Of a DNA stretch of 64,000 nucleotides, positions 50,801 to 59,029 are shown piece after piece. The notes below the pieces were generated by a model, which was not told where the DNA came from, made no database searches, and saw only the letters and a program-made list of their open reading frames with translations. The translations under genes were made by a program, and so were the position numbers. Location of the stretch: positions 186,001-250,000 of the forward strand of contig NZ_JBHFPV010000001.1 in the NCBI RefSeq assembly GCF_042611095.1, written 5' to 3'. Positions within the stretch are counted from its first letter, which is position 1, and every line of letters begins with the position of its first letter. This DNA comes from Meishania litoralis. GTDB lineage: Bacteria; Bacteroidota; Bacteroidia; Flavobacteriales; Flavobacteriaceae.

Positions 50801-51031
50801 GTTTCCTTAGGCTACAGTCTGCCATCCAAATTTTTGGACAGAACGCCCTTTGGCAGTATATCATTCACCGTTTCAGGTTTCAATGTTTGGTATAAGGCCG
50901 TGAACTTTCCTGATGATATCCGATTTGACACCAACTCCTTAAGTACCGGGGTTGGAAATGGTCTAGGAATAGATTTCATTACAGGCCCTAGTGTGCGTCG
51001 GTACGGGTTTAGTTTAAAAGCCACATTCTAA
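47804..51031 (+). CDS. SusC/RagA-type TonB-dependent outer-membrane transporter
   Basis: This 1075-residue outer-membrane transporter imports oligomers with energy from TonB. A signal peptide (about 1-21, ending SLAFAQ) is followed by a carboxypeptidase-like domain (23-105, VSGAISDQDGVPLPGVNILI), the SusC-type plug (about 108-235; EVVVTAQGIKRESRSLGYAV and PLFIVDGVPFDGG), and the beta-barrel. Large extracellular loops are aromatic and Asp-rich. It is the first of three genes behind the AraC-type regulator. No glycoside hydrolase, peptidase or polysaccharide lyase adjoins it, so the substrate is unknown. Confidence 0.95.
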   Translation: MRKKSNWMLLIFSLCISLAFAQEKTVSGAISDQDGVPLPGVNILIKGTTTGTQSDFDGNYVINANEGDVLTFSYLGLKTQEQTVGASDTINISMEEDAQALEEVVVTAQGIKRESRSLGYAVSKVDGDDLEQNAQADLGRVLSGKAAGVNITATNGVTGSGTNIVIRGYTSISGSNQPLFIVDGVPFDGGTNNQTDYLDNVTESSRFLDLDPNSIESVNVLKGLSATVLYGEAGRNGVILINTKGGSARATNKKFEVSLTQSAFFSSAIIPKYQDNYGGGFHQDYGFFFSNWGPSFKGDLSANPNFRGIDGDGTTLVNGPLLGIADQTLVAGFEELANEPYRYQPYDSVEDFFRTGTTTTTSVGVNGSSENVNYSLNYSHLVDNGVTPGNKLIRNNFGIGGNAQLSNKLKFTSTLNYAVTGYTSPPVAPSFGSGSGFDGGSAFGDLMYTPRSVNLFGLPFEAADGRSVYYRAGNDIQNPRWTVANSKVKQDIKRVFGSVSGIYEINNWLTATYRLGIDQYTETNFYGQNRGGVDGNTTGILRTSNVDNTIWDHTLLLTANKDVGENWNFGGNLGATSRRELFKRDGVESTQQLAFGILEHYNFVNHSTVNSFSNTDIAFQSERNTVGIYAEAVAGYKDFLYLNVAARNDWTSTLETDNFSLFYPGASISFVPTTAFEGLSSDKGLNYLKVRFGYGSSAGFPPTYSTRNTLALTSRAYDLGEGGVISGNSVSGRLGNPNLKPERVGELELGMDSRLFDRVNLNVSVFKKTTTDLITDQGLDDATGFTVTRINAGELEVKGLEVDYDFDIIRKGGNFSWNIGGNFYADESTVTELPEGVDQILLTQAVTGYAANYAVEGSPYGILLGSTVQLDASGNRVVAGDGTYLTDETLRPIGDPNPDWTTALNSGINYKGWSFNMDWQYRHGGDIFSTSVAAFTGRGVVDLDNPVNREATYLLPGVKQDGTPNDIQITATNLGFDVYGIGGANEFWIFDGSTIRLNEVSLGYSLPSKFLDRTPFGSISFTVSGFNVWYKAVNFPDDIRFDTNSLSTGVGNGLGIDFITGPSVRRYGFSLKATF

Positions 51032-51049
51032 AAATTAAAAAAAATAAAG

Positions 51050-52726
51050 ATGAAAAGAATATTCGAACATATAATCAAGCATATCAAAAACGGTAAAGCT
51101 TTGTTAGGGGCCCTTTTCGTACTTGGTGCCTGCGAAAGTACCGAGCTTAAAATATTGGATAACCCCAACGCTTTAACACCAAATCAGGCCGATATTGATC
51201 TGTTTTTGAACAACATTCAATTGGGCACCGTATTTTTCTATGAATCGGACAACACCGATAATGAAAATGGTGCCAATGAACTTGGTGCAAAAGTAAGTCG
51301 TTTGCTTGCCATGACCGCCGGTAATCAATATTCCAATGCCTATACGGGCCAAAGTACAGACGAGATGTGGGAAGATGCCTATTCCGATGTTTTGATCGAT
51401 GTGCGCACGATGATACCGCTTGCTGAAGAGTTGGAATTGTACACCCACGTAGGAATGGCACAGGTACTTGAATCATACATCGTGATGACCTTGGTGGATT
51501 ATTTTGGCGACATACCTTATTTTTCGGCATTGCAAGGTTCCGAAAACCTTAATCCAGCGGTCGATTCAGGAGCCGATATTTATGCGGCAATTGACGAGTT
51601 GCTCACAACTGCAATCGACAATTTCAATAAAGAAGAGTTTGCAGCACCGGCCAGTGATGTTTTCTTTGGGGGCGATGAATCTAAATGGATCAAACTCGCC
51701 AATTCGCTCAAATTAAAACTTTACCTGCAAACACGTTTGGTAGATTCTGGGGCAGGTGGAAAAATCAACACGCTGATCGCCGATGGAAATCTGATGGATA
51801 CCGGGGCCGATAGTTTTTACTTTCAATATTCGGCGGTCGACGCCAATCCTGATAGTAGGCACCCTATTTACTCAGATGCATTTGACGCCGGAAAAACCGA
51901 TTATCAAAGCAATTGGTACATGAGCTTAATGGCTTTGGACAGGTCCATTCCCGACCCTAGGATTCGTTATTATTTTTATCGTCAAGAACTTGATTATTCT
52001 GCGGCGAACAACCAGACCAAAGAGTGTGTTATCGAGACCGCTCCCGCCCATTACGCTGCCGACGAGGTTTTCTGTACGGTAGACGGCGGGTATTGGGGCC
52101 GAGATCATGGCGATGACGATGGTATTCCACCCGATGATGCGTTGGTGGCCCTGCATGGCGTATATCCGGTCGGCGGACCATTTGACGACGATACCGCCGC
52201 ACCTCAACTTAATCGAAACGTTGGTTTGAAAGGTGCCGGAATATCACCGATCATGATGTCTTCTTTTGTAGATTTTATGCTGGCCGAATCGGCGCTTACC
52301 TTGGGCACCACGGGTGATGCCAAGGTCTATCTTGAAAATGGTATGAGGGAGTCGATCGCCTTTGTAATGGACTTTGGTTCAGGGTTGGCTTCTGAAGCTG
52401 CCTCTTTCATTCCTACCGAAGGAGATATAGATACCTATGTGAATGAAGTATTGGCAGATTACGATGCCGCAGATGCTGACGGAAAATTGGAAATCGTAAT
52501 CGAACAATATTTCATAGCCCTTTTTGGAAATGGAGTAGAGGCCTATAATACGTATAGACGGACAGGGTTGCCGAACATGCAGCCTACGATTCAGCCAAAT
52601 CCTGGAGTATTCATGAGAACATTTCCATACCCTGATAACTTGGTGAACCAAAATTCAAGTGTAAGCCAAAAACCGATTTCTGTACAGGTTTTTTGGGATA
52701 CGAATCCAGCTGATTTCATCGACTAA
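51050..52726 (+). CDS. SusD/RagB-type surface lipoprotein
   Basis: This 558-residue lipoprotein sits over the SusC barrel and captures substrate. The lipobox is FVLGACES (Cys near 29). Mature sequence shows the SusD/RagB pattern: NPNALTPNQADIDLFLNNI at the start, VLESYIVMTLVDYFGDIPY near 142, and the TPR-like helices WIKLANSLKLKLYLQTRLVDSG near 215. Substrate cannot be inferred. It belongs to the shorter SusD-like group that begins with several conserved Asn. It lies 18 bases after susC and 22 before the third lipoprotein gene, so one transcript is likely. Confidence 0.94.
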   Translation: MKRIFEHIIKHIKNGKALLGALFVLGACESTELKILDNPNALTPNQADIDLFLNNIQLGTVFFYESDNTDNENGANELGAKVSRLLAMTAGNQYSNAYTGQSTDEMWEDAYSDVLIDVRTMIPLAEELELYTHVGMAQVLESYIVMTLVDYFGDIPYFSALQGSENLNPAVDSGADIYAAIDELLTTAIDNFNKEEFAAPASDVFFGGDESKWIKLANSLKLKLYLQTRLVDSGAGGKINTLIADGNLMDTGADSFYFQYSAVDANPDSRHPIYSDAFDAGKTDYQSNWYMSLMALDRSIPDPRIRYYFYRQELDYSAANNQTKECVIETAPAHYAADEVFCTVDGGYWGRDHGDDDGIPPDDALVALHGVYPVGGPFDDDTAAPQLNRNVGLKGAGISPIMMSSFVDFMLAESALTLGTTGDAKVYLENGMRESIAFVMDFGSGLASEAASFIPTEGDIDTYVNEVLADYDAADADGKLEIVIEQYFIALFGNGVEAYNTYRRTGLPNMQPTIQPNPGVFMRTFPYPDNLVNQNSSVSQKPISVQVFWDTNPADFID

Positions 52727-52748
52727 TTCAAATAAATTCAATAAGATC

Positions 52749-53534
52749 ATGAAAAAAAGATTAATAATAATTTCAAGCTTGTTCGTTTTAATGGGTACAT
52801 TTTCCTGTCAAGACGATGAAAAAGACCCATGGATAATCCATGAAGATCGGGCAAATGATGGCGTTTTTCCGACTCTTACGGTGAACAATGGTGTAGTCGA
52901 TACCAGCAATCCAGATTCGGCATATTCGATTACTATCGACTCTCCTAGGGGCAATATCGCGAGTTATGACCTTTCGGCGACAAGAGTATCGCAAGGTGTT
53001 ACAACGGGCCCTGTGCCAATCGTGACCTTAACATCGTTCCCTTCCGATATTAACCTGAAACTAGCCGATTTAGCTGCCGCATTTGGAATCGAAACAAGTG
53101 AAATTCTTGCAGCGGACACCTTTAATTTTACGGCGACCGCTGTCGGCACCAATGGCAAAACCGCATCTTTTGCCAATCTTAATGGTGATTCGAGAGGCCC
53201 TGGCATGTTCAATGCCTTTAACTTTTCGCTTACGATAAAATGCGCCCCTATATCTGATGCCACCGTTGCCGGTACTTGGATAGTGGATATGGTGGATCTG
53301 TACGGAGATGGCTGGGACGGCGCTTTCCTAACTTTCGAAGTCGATGGTGTTTCAACAGTTTATACGGCTACGGGTGACGGCACGGTGCACACTATTGAAG
53401 TTCCTGCCGGAACCTCAAACCTAGTGATCACCTATACGAGCGGTGCCTTTGAAGAGGAGCATGTGTTTTCGATTACATCGCCGGATGGGGCTTATGGTGA
53501 ATATGGACCAAATCCTGATCCATGTGTAAATTAA
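52749..53534 (+). CDS. Third lipoprotein of the SusCD unit (DxYGDGWDG domain)
   Basis: This 261-residue lipoprotein has a signal ending GTFSCQDD (lipidated Cys near 20). The C-terminal half carries WIVDMVDLYGDGWDGAFLTF, a Ca-loop-like DxYGDGWxG motif common in secreted Bacteroidetes proteins, then a beta-sandwich-like stretch. The N-terminal part looks like a substrate-facing domain of unknown fold (SAYSITIDSPRGNIASYDLS). It follows SusD by 22 bases and is closed by a very strong terminator. Third-gene lipoproteins in such units usually help bind substrate at the surface; I can name no ligand. Confidence 0.82.
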   Translation: MKKRLIIISSLFVLMGTFSCQDDEKDPWIIHEDRANDGVFPTLTVNNGVVDTSNPDSAYSITIDSPRGNIASYDLSATRVSQGVTTGPVPIVTLTSFPSDINLKLADLAAAFGIETSEILAADTFNFTATAVGTNGKTASFANLNGDSRGPGMFNAFNFSLTIKCAPISDATVAGTWIVDMVDLYGDGWDGAFLTFEVDGVSTVYTATGDGTVHTIEVPAGTSNLVITYTSGAFEEEHVFSITSPDGAYGEYGPNPDPCVN

Positions 53535-53595
53535 ATCACTAACTGGTGTGATCGTGCCCAATAGCTTCAGGGCTATACGGGCAGCGTGTAGAGTA

Positions 53596-53639
53596 AAAAA
53601 CTATGGCCGTTCCTTGCAAGGAACGGCCATAGTTTTTAT
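53596..53639 (+). terminator. Strong terminator closing the SusCD unit
   Basis: A perfect stem of about 20 pairs (arms 53596-53615 and 53618-53637, including CTATGGCCGTTCC with GGAACGGCCATAG) leads into a T run. It can also serve as a bidirectional stop. The following 145 bases to 53784 hold a small hairpin, GATCATC/GATGATC (53750-53769), and nothing else I can name. Confidence 0.93.
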
Positions 53640-53784
53640 ATATTATTTTTTAAAATAAGCGGTTGGCCAAATCTAATCAGCGTGTGACGAGGAGAATCGT
53701 GAGAGGCCTATTTAAGCAGGAAGTTTATAAACGGTTTCTGTTCTTGTTCGATCATCAATAATGATGATCAGTCGTTCGGCGCAA

Positions 53785-54549
53785 TCACTTTTTTAGGGTG
53801 TTTGCATAATAAAATAATGCCATCAAATCATTTTCGGCGTTAAGATTCAGTTTGTTCTTTCTAATGAACGCTTTTAGTTCGGCTCTATCACCGGCATCGA
53901 AAAGACCAAGAACCTGTCGTCTGCCAGCTACTATTTTTTGAAGCATCTCGGTTTCATTTTCTTTGCCAAAATAATAACCGGTTTCATCGATAAACTTGGA
54001 ATCGACCGAGGCGGCCAGGGAATTCACGGAAGTTCTTCCTTCTTGAAACCTTTTTACCCTTCTAACGAACAAAAAATATTTTCCGCTGTTTACAAGATTT
54101 TTTAGATACCCCTTCTCTATCCCATCCGAACCATTAAAACTTCGGTATACGATCCGTTTGCTATCCATAATGCAATAGAGTTCATTGCTCTTCAGTAATG
54201 CCCCGTATTCTTCTTCAGAAAGCGACGTTTTTTTTATCTGTATTTCATCATTGTAAGCGTCGTACCTTAAATAGGGCGTTCCGATAAAATTGGCATTATA
54301 ATAAACAGCCCCTTTTTTGAAGTCTTTGTCAAAGTAAGGAGAACCCTTGGCAATTTCGGAATAGGGATTGTTTTTTTCCTTTTCGGCATTTTTCTTCGAT
54401 ATGGTCCTATAGAGATCATCAAGCCATGGCACTCGGCCACTTTGCTTGCCCGCCGCCTGAGAAAGTGCTTGTGCATTACCTTGCGTTTGCCCTAAAACAA
54501 AAAGAAGGGTCAGAACCATAAAAAATCTATTTAATGTAATCATAATCAA
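53785..54549 (-). CDS. Exported protein of unknown function
   Basis: This 254-residue protein has a signal peptide (about 1-26, MVLTLLFVLGQTQGNAQ). The mature chain is basic and mixed, with GSPYFDKDFKKGAVYYNANFIG and GTPYLRYDAYNDEIQI. I recognise no named family, though the middle resembles proteins of Flavobacteriia that are listed as hypothetical and secreted. ATG 54549 is used; in-frame ATGs 6 and 30 bases later leave the signal mostly intact. It stands alone behind the SusCD terminator, and its upstream region is the 381-base gap containing a structured repeat. Confidence 0.7.
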   Translation of the reverse strand: MIMITLNRFFMVLTLLFVLGQTQGNAQALSQAAGKQSGRVPWLDDLYRTISKKNAEKEKNNPYSEIAKGSPYFDKDFKKGAVYYNANFIGTPYLRYDAYNDEIQIKKTSLSEEEYGALLKSNELYCIMDSKRIVYRSFNGSDGIEKGYLKNLVNSGKYFLFVRRVKRFQEGRTSVNSLAASVDSKFIDETGYYFGKENETEMLQKIVAGRRQVLGLFDAGDRAELKAFIRKNKLNLNAENDLMALFYYANTLKK

Positions 54550-54737
54550 TCCAATTATTTACCGTTAATATGCCTAAAAACAAGCTTTTTATACAAAAAT
54601 CAAGGTAGGAAAGAAATGGTTCAAAAGGGTAAAACAGGCGTAAATAATTGTCGGATGTGGAAAGGTTTATAAGTATTTCCTTGAATTATAGGATTAGTTG
54701 GTTTCTTTGGTTTATCAATTAAAAACAAAACTGTAAA

Positions 54738-54826
54738 GCAGCCCTGAGGATCTACTACTAAAAATATACTTCTGTCTCATTTTTAGGGTGATTATTTGAA
54801 TTAGCTATCATTATAATCAGGGCTGC
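54738..54826. other. Long inverted repeat with nested hairpin, possible structured RNA
   Basis: GCAGCCCTGA (54738-54747) and TCAGGGCTGC (54817-54826) are perfect ten-base arms around 69 bases. Inside lies CTAAAAA (54758) pairing with TTTTTAG (54780). Outside, GTAAA and TTTTAC continue the pairing loosely. It lies in the 381-base gap between two minus-strand genes, and no open frame covers it. Nothing fixes its strand or role. Confidence 0.4.
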
Positions 54827-54873
54827 ATTTTACATCAAGCTTTAAATTCATCAATCAAATCGTAATAATCAAG

Positions 54874-54905
54874 AAAAACGACCAGCAAAAAGCTGGTCGT
54901 TTTTC
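54874..54905. terminator. Terminator downstream of the lipocalin-like gene
   Basis: AAAAACGACCAGC and GCTGGTCGTTTTT form a perfect 13-pair stem with a five-base loop. It lies 26 bases past the stop of the minus-strand gene at 54931 and would work in either direction. Confidence 0.85.
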
Positions 54906-54930
54906 AATGTGTTCACCAACCTATTGTTAA

Positions 54931-55434
54931 TTATTCCATTTTAGAATATAGGCCGTCAAAAGCAACGTTTACTACTTTATCATTTTCGAGCAACTCCCAA
55001 AGCTGGCGTACCGTTCCGTCATCGTTCAATGTCCAAGTTATTCTATTCACATATTCAGTACCATCGGAACGGGTAAATGTATCGGATGAAAGTATCATCT
55101 GGTTACCCGAACGATTGCCCTTTAGCTTAATAAGACTACCTGTATTATCTACCCAAAGCTGCTCCCACTGCTTTGTGCTCAAATTATAATAATTCATGCT
55201 GGTTCCCGTATTTCCGCTTGTGCCGACCCAATTCTCCAGCAAGAGGCAATTATCTTGTATCTTCTCGATAGTGTTTGAACCGGCCATGGACCCATTTGGG
55301 TTGACGACCCTCCATTTTCCAATCCAAAAATCAAAAGCTTTATGTGATTCTGAACAACAATTGCATACTTCCGATTGCGAATTCACCAAAATCGGAGCCA
55401 ATAAAAACAAAGAAAAAAACAAAATATTCTTCAT
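54931..55434 (-). CDS. Exported DUF1579-like protein
   Basis: This 167-residue protein has a signal peptide (about 1-19, ending VNSQ) and a small beta-rich domain. The opening AFDFWIGKWRVVNPNG and later NCLLLENWVGTSGNTGTSM are shared by a widespread lipocalin-like family (DUF1579-type) of unknown function. Three Cys cluster at the start of the mature chain (CNCC), so a metal or disulfide site is possible. It is coupled weakly to the alpha/beta-hydrolase upstream, with 29 bases between them, and has its own terminator at 54874. Confidence 0.76.
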   Translation of the reverse strand: MKNILFFSLFLLAPILVNSQSEVCNCCSESHKAFDFWIGKWRVVNPNGSMAGSNTIEKIQDNCLLLENWVGTSGNTGTSMNYYNLSTKQWEQLWVDNTGSLIKLKGNRSGNQMILSSDTFTRSDGTEYVNRITWTLNDDGTVRQLWELLENDKVVNVAFDGLYSKME

Positions 55435-55463
55435 CCCAGCAGTACTTTGAAATAGTAAGGCTC

Positions 55464-56246
55464 TTAGTTTTCTTGGGAAAGGTAACCTATTACCATATCA
55501 TTGAAGAGCTTTGGTTGCTCAACATTGACCACATGGCCGCAGTGCTCTACCAACAACAAACTGGATGTCTTACTTTTTTGAACCATTTTCTTTACCGAAG
55601 GCAGAAAAAGATAATCTTCACCACCCATCACGTATAAAGTAGGAATCTTTAGGTCAACAGATCTGAAGAAACGGAGCAAAGGGTTTATTTGCGAACCTAA
55701 TCTATACCATCGATCAAACTCTTTTTGATACAATTTCTTGGCCTCTCGAACAAAAAGCAATCTTGATTCCTTATGATTGCTGTCGGGCATAATGGCAAAC
55801 GTAAATAAACGATAAAGCCAAATATAGGGCACCAGCGACCTAAACAAACTACCGAAAGCCATTAGCATTCTAAATCGAAGGTCTAAACGCATGATCGCTC
55901 CGCCCATGACCATACTCGCCACACGATCTGGAAACTTTTCCGCCAAATTTCTGATCAGTACCGTACCCAAAGAAATACCTACAAAATGTGATTTTTCGAT
56001 TTCAAGAAAATCAATGACCTCAACAATATCGTGGGTAATCTTATCGAAATCATATTTTTCGTCGAGCGCATCGCCCAAGGAAAGTTTAGATTTACCATGC
56101 CCCCTTAAATCCAAAAGAAGTACATTGAAGTGTTTTTTAAACTCCCGTACTTGCTTGTACCATATTGAAGAACTTCCTCCCGCACCATGTACGAAGGTCA
56201 CCCAAGTCTGGGATCCTGAATGAAGATGTGTAATATAATTTAGCAA
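55464..56246 (-). CDS. Alpha/beta-hydrolase
   Basis: This 260-residue hydrolase shows the oxyanion segment VHGAGGSSSIWYKQ near 20, the nucleophile elbow FVGISLGTVLI with Ser in GxSxG near 92, acid residue in VMGGEDYLFLPS near 217, and catalytic His in EHCGHVVNVEQP near 243. That is a complete triad. No signal is seen. Substrate is unknown; ester or thioester hydrolysis is possible. It is followed by the DUF1579-like gene on the same strand and is divergent from the small gene at 56407. Confidence 0.88.
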   Translation of the reverse strand: MLNYITHLHSGSQTWVTFVHGAGGSSSIWYKQVREFKKHFNVLLLDLRGHGKSKLSLGDALDEKYDFDKITHDIVEVIDFLEIEKSHFVGISLGTVLIRNLAEKFPDRVASMVMGGAIMRLDLRFRMLMAFGSLFRSLVPYIWLYRLFTFAIMPDSNHKESRLLFVREAKKLYQKEFDRWYRLGSQINPLLRFFRSVDLKIPTLYVMGGEDYLFLPSVKKMVQKSKTSSLLLVEHCGHVVNVEQPKLFNDMVIGYLSQEN

Positions 56247-56406
56247 AGTGTTCTCGGTACTTATCTAAATTCTTAAGCTGTGCAATGTATTAAAACTTTT
56301 TATATGCCCGTAGCGGGCAAACATAATTTTTTAACAATTTAACCAGCATATTTAAAAAGACACCATGATGTAATTGTTAATAAATCATCAAAAGAACCGA
56401 TTTTTA

Positions 56407-56676
56407 ATGAAATATGTCGATTACCTACATCCAAAAGCTCTTTTCGCCCGTATATTTGAAAGAACAATGTATAATACTATGGAAAAGCAATATTGCAAAG
56501 TAGGTACCGTGACCCCGATCGCCGCTAACAGAAATTCGATACATCTTTTGGAGTATCAGTATCAGAGCTTTTTGGAGAAAGCCAGTAACATGGAGTACAC
56601 CGACACCAAGTTGGTTGAATTTTTTGAGCAGAAGGCACAAAAAATAAAGAAAGTATTGGAAAAAATGATGGGCTAG
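56407..56676 (+). CDS. Small helical protein of unknown function
   Basis: This 89-residue soluble protein begins MKYVDYLHPKALFARIFERT and has a C-terminal basic helix (KAQKIKKVLEKMMG). I recognise no domain. The ATG at 56407 is one choice; later in-frame ATGs (56467, 56479) would give a 69- or 65-residue protein starting MYNTMEKQYC, and a TTG at 56374 would lengthen it. Its last four bases overlap the end of the convergent pyrF gene. Related unnamed proteins seem to exist in Flavobacteriaceae, but I cannot state their function. Confidence 0.6.
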   Translation: MKYVDYLHPKALFARIFERTMYNTMEKQYCKVGTVTPIAANRNSIHLLEYQYQSFLEKASNMEYTDTKLVEFFEQKAQKIKKVLEKMMG

Positions 56677-57494
56677 GCCAAACCTATCAAAATCGCCTCC
56701 ATTTCTTTCTGTATACGTTCGGCCTCATGGGCCGCCCCACTTGCAAAATCAGTATCGTTCGAAGCGTAGATTATACCACGGGATGAATTGACCAACAGTC
56801 CAACCTGTTTGTTCATTCCGTACCGGCAGACTTCTTTTAAACTCCCGCCCTGTGCACCAACACCGGGAACCAGCAAAAAACTATCAGGTACAATTTCCCT
56901 AATCTCTTTCAAATAGCTTGCCTTTGTGGCGCCAACAACGTACATAAGGTTTTCAGCGTTCTTGTAGCCCTTGGAAACCTGTAACACCTTTTTGTAAAGC
57001 TCTTGTCCGTCTATTTTTTCGGTCTGAAAATCATAGGCTCCCTCGTTCGAGGTCAAGGCCAGAAGAATCGTATGTTTATTATCAAAAGTCAAGAAAGGTT
57101 CTACCGAATCTCTGCCCATGTACGGCGCAATGGTCAACGAATCAAAATTAAGGTCTTCGAAAAAAGCCTTTGCATAACGGGTCGAAGTATTACCGATATC
57201 ACCTCTTTTGGCATCGGCGATGGTAAATTGCTCGGGGTAATTGGCATTCAAATAACCAATGGTCTTTTCCAGTGCCTTCCAACCTTTAATTCCGTATGCC
57301 TCGTAAAATGCAATATTAGGCTTATAGGCCACACATAGGTGGTTTGTGGCATCTATTATCGCCTTGTTGAATGAAAATATCGGATCTTCTTCTTTTAATA
57401 AGTGGGGCGGTATTTTATCTAGATCCGTATCAAGGCCGATACAGAGAAAGGAGTTTTTTTTGCGTATTTGCCCCACAAGCTGCTTTGTTGTCAT
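56673..57494 (-). CDS. pyrF: Orotidine 5'-phosphate decarboxylase
   Basis: This 273-residue enzyme makes UMP from OMP, the last step of UMP synthesis. The catalytic Lys/Asp motif is DAKRGDIGNTSTRYA near 93, with YKPNIAFYEAYG near 57. FLLVPGVGAQGG near 207 closes the phosphate site. It belongs to the longer PyrF group of Bacteroidetes and actinobacteria rather than the ~230-residue enteric type. It follows prfA after 84 bases in the same direction and is convergent with a small gene, with a four-base overlap. Confidence 0.95.
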   Translation of the reverse strand: MTTKQLVGQIRKKNSFLCIGLDTDLDKIPPHLLKEEDPIFSFNKAIIDATNHLCVAYKPNIAFYEAYGIKGWKALEKTIGYLNANYPEQFTIADAKRGDIGNTSTRYAKAFFEDLNFDSLTIAPYMGRDSVEPFLTFDNKHTILLALTSNEGAYDFQTEKIDGQELYKKVLQVSKGYKNAENLMYVVGATKASYLKEIREIVPDSFLLVPGVGAQGGSLKEVCRYGMNKQVGLLVNSSRGIIYASNDTDFASGAAHEAERIQKEMEAILIGLA

Positions 57495-57578
57495 AAACTG
57501 AGGTCGTATTGAGGTCGCACGATACTTTGGGTCGCCATAAATTTATAATTAAACGCGATAGGGGAAATTTTCAAAGCC

Positions 57579-58655
57579 CTAGAATATTTCTGAAGCATCC
57601 CTCAATTTTTCTGTATTCTCAACGAGACTCAATTCGTCGATTATTTTTTGAATGTCTCCATCAATTATATTCTGCAGATCATATAGGGTCAAGCCGATTC
57701 TATGATCGGTCACCCTACCCTGCGGATAATTATATGTTCTGATCTTTGCCGAGCGATCGCCACTGCTGACCTGCGAGTTTCTTTTGGCGGCATCTTCTTC
57801 CTGCCTTTTGGCCAGTTCAAGGTCATAAAGCCTCGATCGCAATACCTTGAAAGCCTTTTCTTTGTTCTTATGCTGCGACTTCTGATCTTGGCATTGGGCC
57901 ACCAAACCGGTCGGTAAGTGGGTCAAACGTACCGCAGAATATGTCGTGTTGACCGATTGCCCTCCTGGGCCCGAAGAACAGAAAAAATCAATTCTCACGT
58001 CCTTTGGGTCTATTTGTACATCAAAATCCTCCGCTTCGGGCAGCACCATCACCGTGGCCGCACTCGTATGAACCCTGCCCTGGGTCTCGGTCTGCGGCAC
58101 GCGCTGAACACGATGCACGCCGGCCTCGAATTTCAGGGTTCCGTAAACATCCTCACCGGCAACCTCGAACTGAATCTCTTTGTAACCGCCACTGGTACCC
58201 TCGCTTAAATCGATGACATTGGTCTTCCAACCTTTTGATTCGCAATATTTTGTATACATTCGAAAAAGGTCTCCGGCAAAAATACTCGCCTCGTCACCAC
58301 CGGTACCGGCCCTGATTTCGACGACAACGTCTTTTGCGTCTTCAGGATCTTTGGGTATGAGCATCAACTTGATCTCATCCTCCAATGCCGGCAGCTTCTG
58401 TTGGGCCTCTTCAAGCTGCATCCGAGCCATTTCGAGCATTTCAGGTTCGCTTCCATCAGCAATAATTTCCTCGGCTTCATGTATATTATTTATCAGGTCG
58501 ATATACCTCGAACGCCGATCCATTAAATCCTTAAGGTCTTTATACTCTTTTGTCAATTGCACGTAGCGCTTTTGATCCGATATGATATCGGGTTGTATGA
58601 TAAGATCCGATACCTCATCAAAACGCTGCTTTACAATATTCAATTTATCTACCAT
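57579..58655 (-). CDS. prfA: Peptide chain release factor 1
   Basis: This 358-residue factor reads UAA and UAG and frees the finished peptide. The codon-recognition and GGQ regions are visible: HRVQRVPQTETQGRVHTSA near 182 and SSGPGGQSVNTTYSAVRLTH near 224, with the catalytic GGQ. The RF1 tripeptide region PQTET distinguishes it from RF2. I start it at the ATG at 58655 (MVDKLNIVKQRF), as the upstream codons add a basic stretch absent from the family. It lies ahead of pyrF on the same strand. Confidence 0.96.
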   Translation of the reverse strand: MVDKLNIVKQRFDEVSDLIIQPDIISDQKRYVQLTKEYKDLKDLMDRRSRYIDLINNIHEAEEIIADGSEPEMLEMARMQLEEAQQKLPALEDEIKLMLIPKDPEDAKDVVVEIRAGTGGDEASIFAGDLFRMYTKYCESKGWKTNVIDLSEGTSGGYKEIQFEVAGEDVYGTLKFEAGVHRVQRVPQTETQGRVHTSAATVMVLPEAEDFDVQIDPKDVRIDFFCSSGPGGQSVNTTYSAVRLTHLPTGLVAQCQDQKSQHKNKEKAFKVLRSRLYDLELAKRQEEDAAKRNSQVSSGDRSAKIRTYNYPQGRVTDHRIGLTLYDLQNIIDGDIQKIIDELSLVENTEKLRDASEIF

Positions 58656-58668
58656 TGGCTTACTTCGC

Positions 58669-58695
58669 TTGAGGTGCGAATTTACGATAAATTTG
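58669..58695 (+). promoter_or_regulatory. Promoter of the small membrane protein and ABC ATPase pair
   Basis: TTG (58669-58671), a 16-base spacer and TAAATTTG (58688-58695) fit the Bacteroidetes consensus one base below the usual spacing. Transcription would begin near 58702. It lies in the divergent gap shared with prfA. Confidence 0.5.
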
Positions 58696-58723
58696 TACAT
58701 TTATAGATATCCGTACAATCTCC

Positions 58724-59029
58724 ATGAGGATCTTTCTGAGTTGTAAAACGTACACACTGGCTTTCCATTTTTATAAAAAATTTATACTTTTTTCAACCTT
58801 GTTGACGCTCTTTATCAGGTTTCTCGAACCTCCATCGTTTTTCATAGTTATTGCACTCAAATTTTTATTCTTTGTCGCATTATATGTCTTTTATGTTGAG
58901 ACAAAGTTGGGCCAGTCTTTAGTTTTTTATAGGAATTTTGGAATAGGAAAACCCCACCTTTTTCTAATTTCCTATTTAATGGACATATTGATTACGATAC
59001 TAATTTTTCAGATTTTCGATATATTTTGA
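58724..59029 (+). CDS. Three-span membrane protein coupled to an ABC ATPase
   Basis: This 101-residue protein is almost wholly hydrophobic, with three predicted spans (about 17-37, 39-58 and 79-100, for example FILFSTLLTLFIRFLE and FLISYLMDILITILIFQIF). There is no signal peptide or recognised family. Its TGA overlaps the TTG start of the next gene, an ABC ATPase, as TTGA, so the two are translated together. Such a small membrane partner could form an exporter only by self-assembly, or it could be a regulator of another transporter. It begins behind a promoter at 58669. Confidence 0.7.
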   Translation: MRIFLSCKTYTLAFHFYKKFILFSTLLTLFIRFLEPPSFFIVIALKFLFFVALYVFYVETKLGQSLVFYRNFGIGKPHLFLISYLMDILITILIFQIFDIF

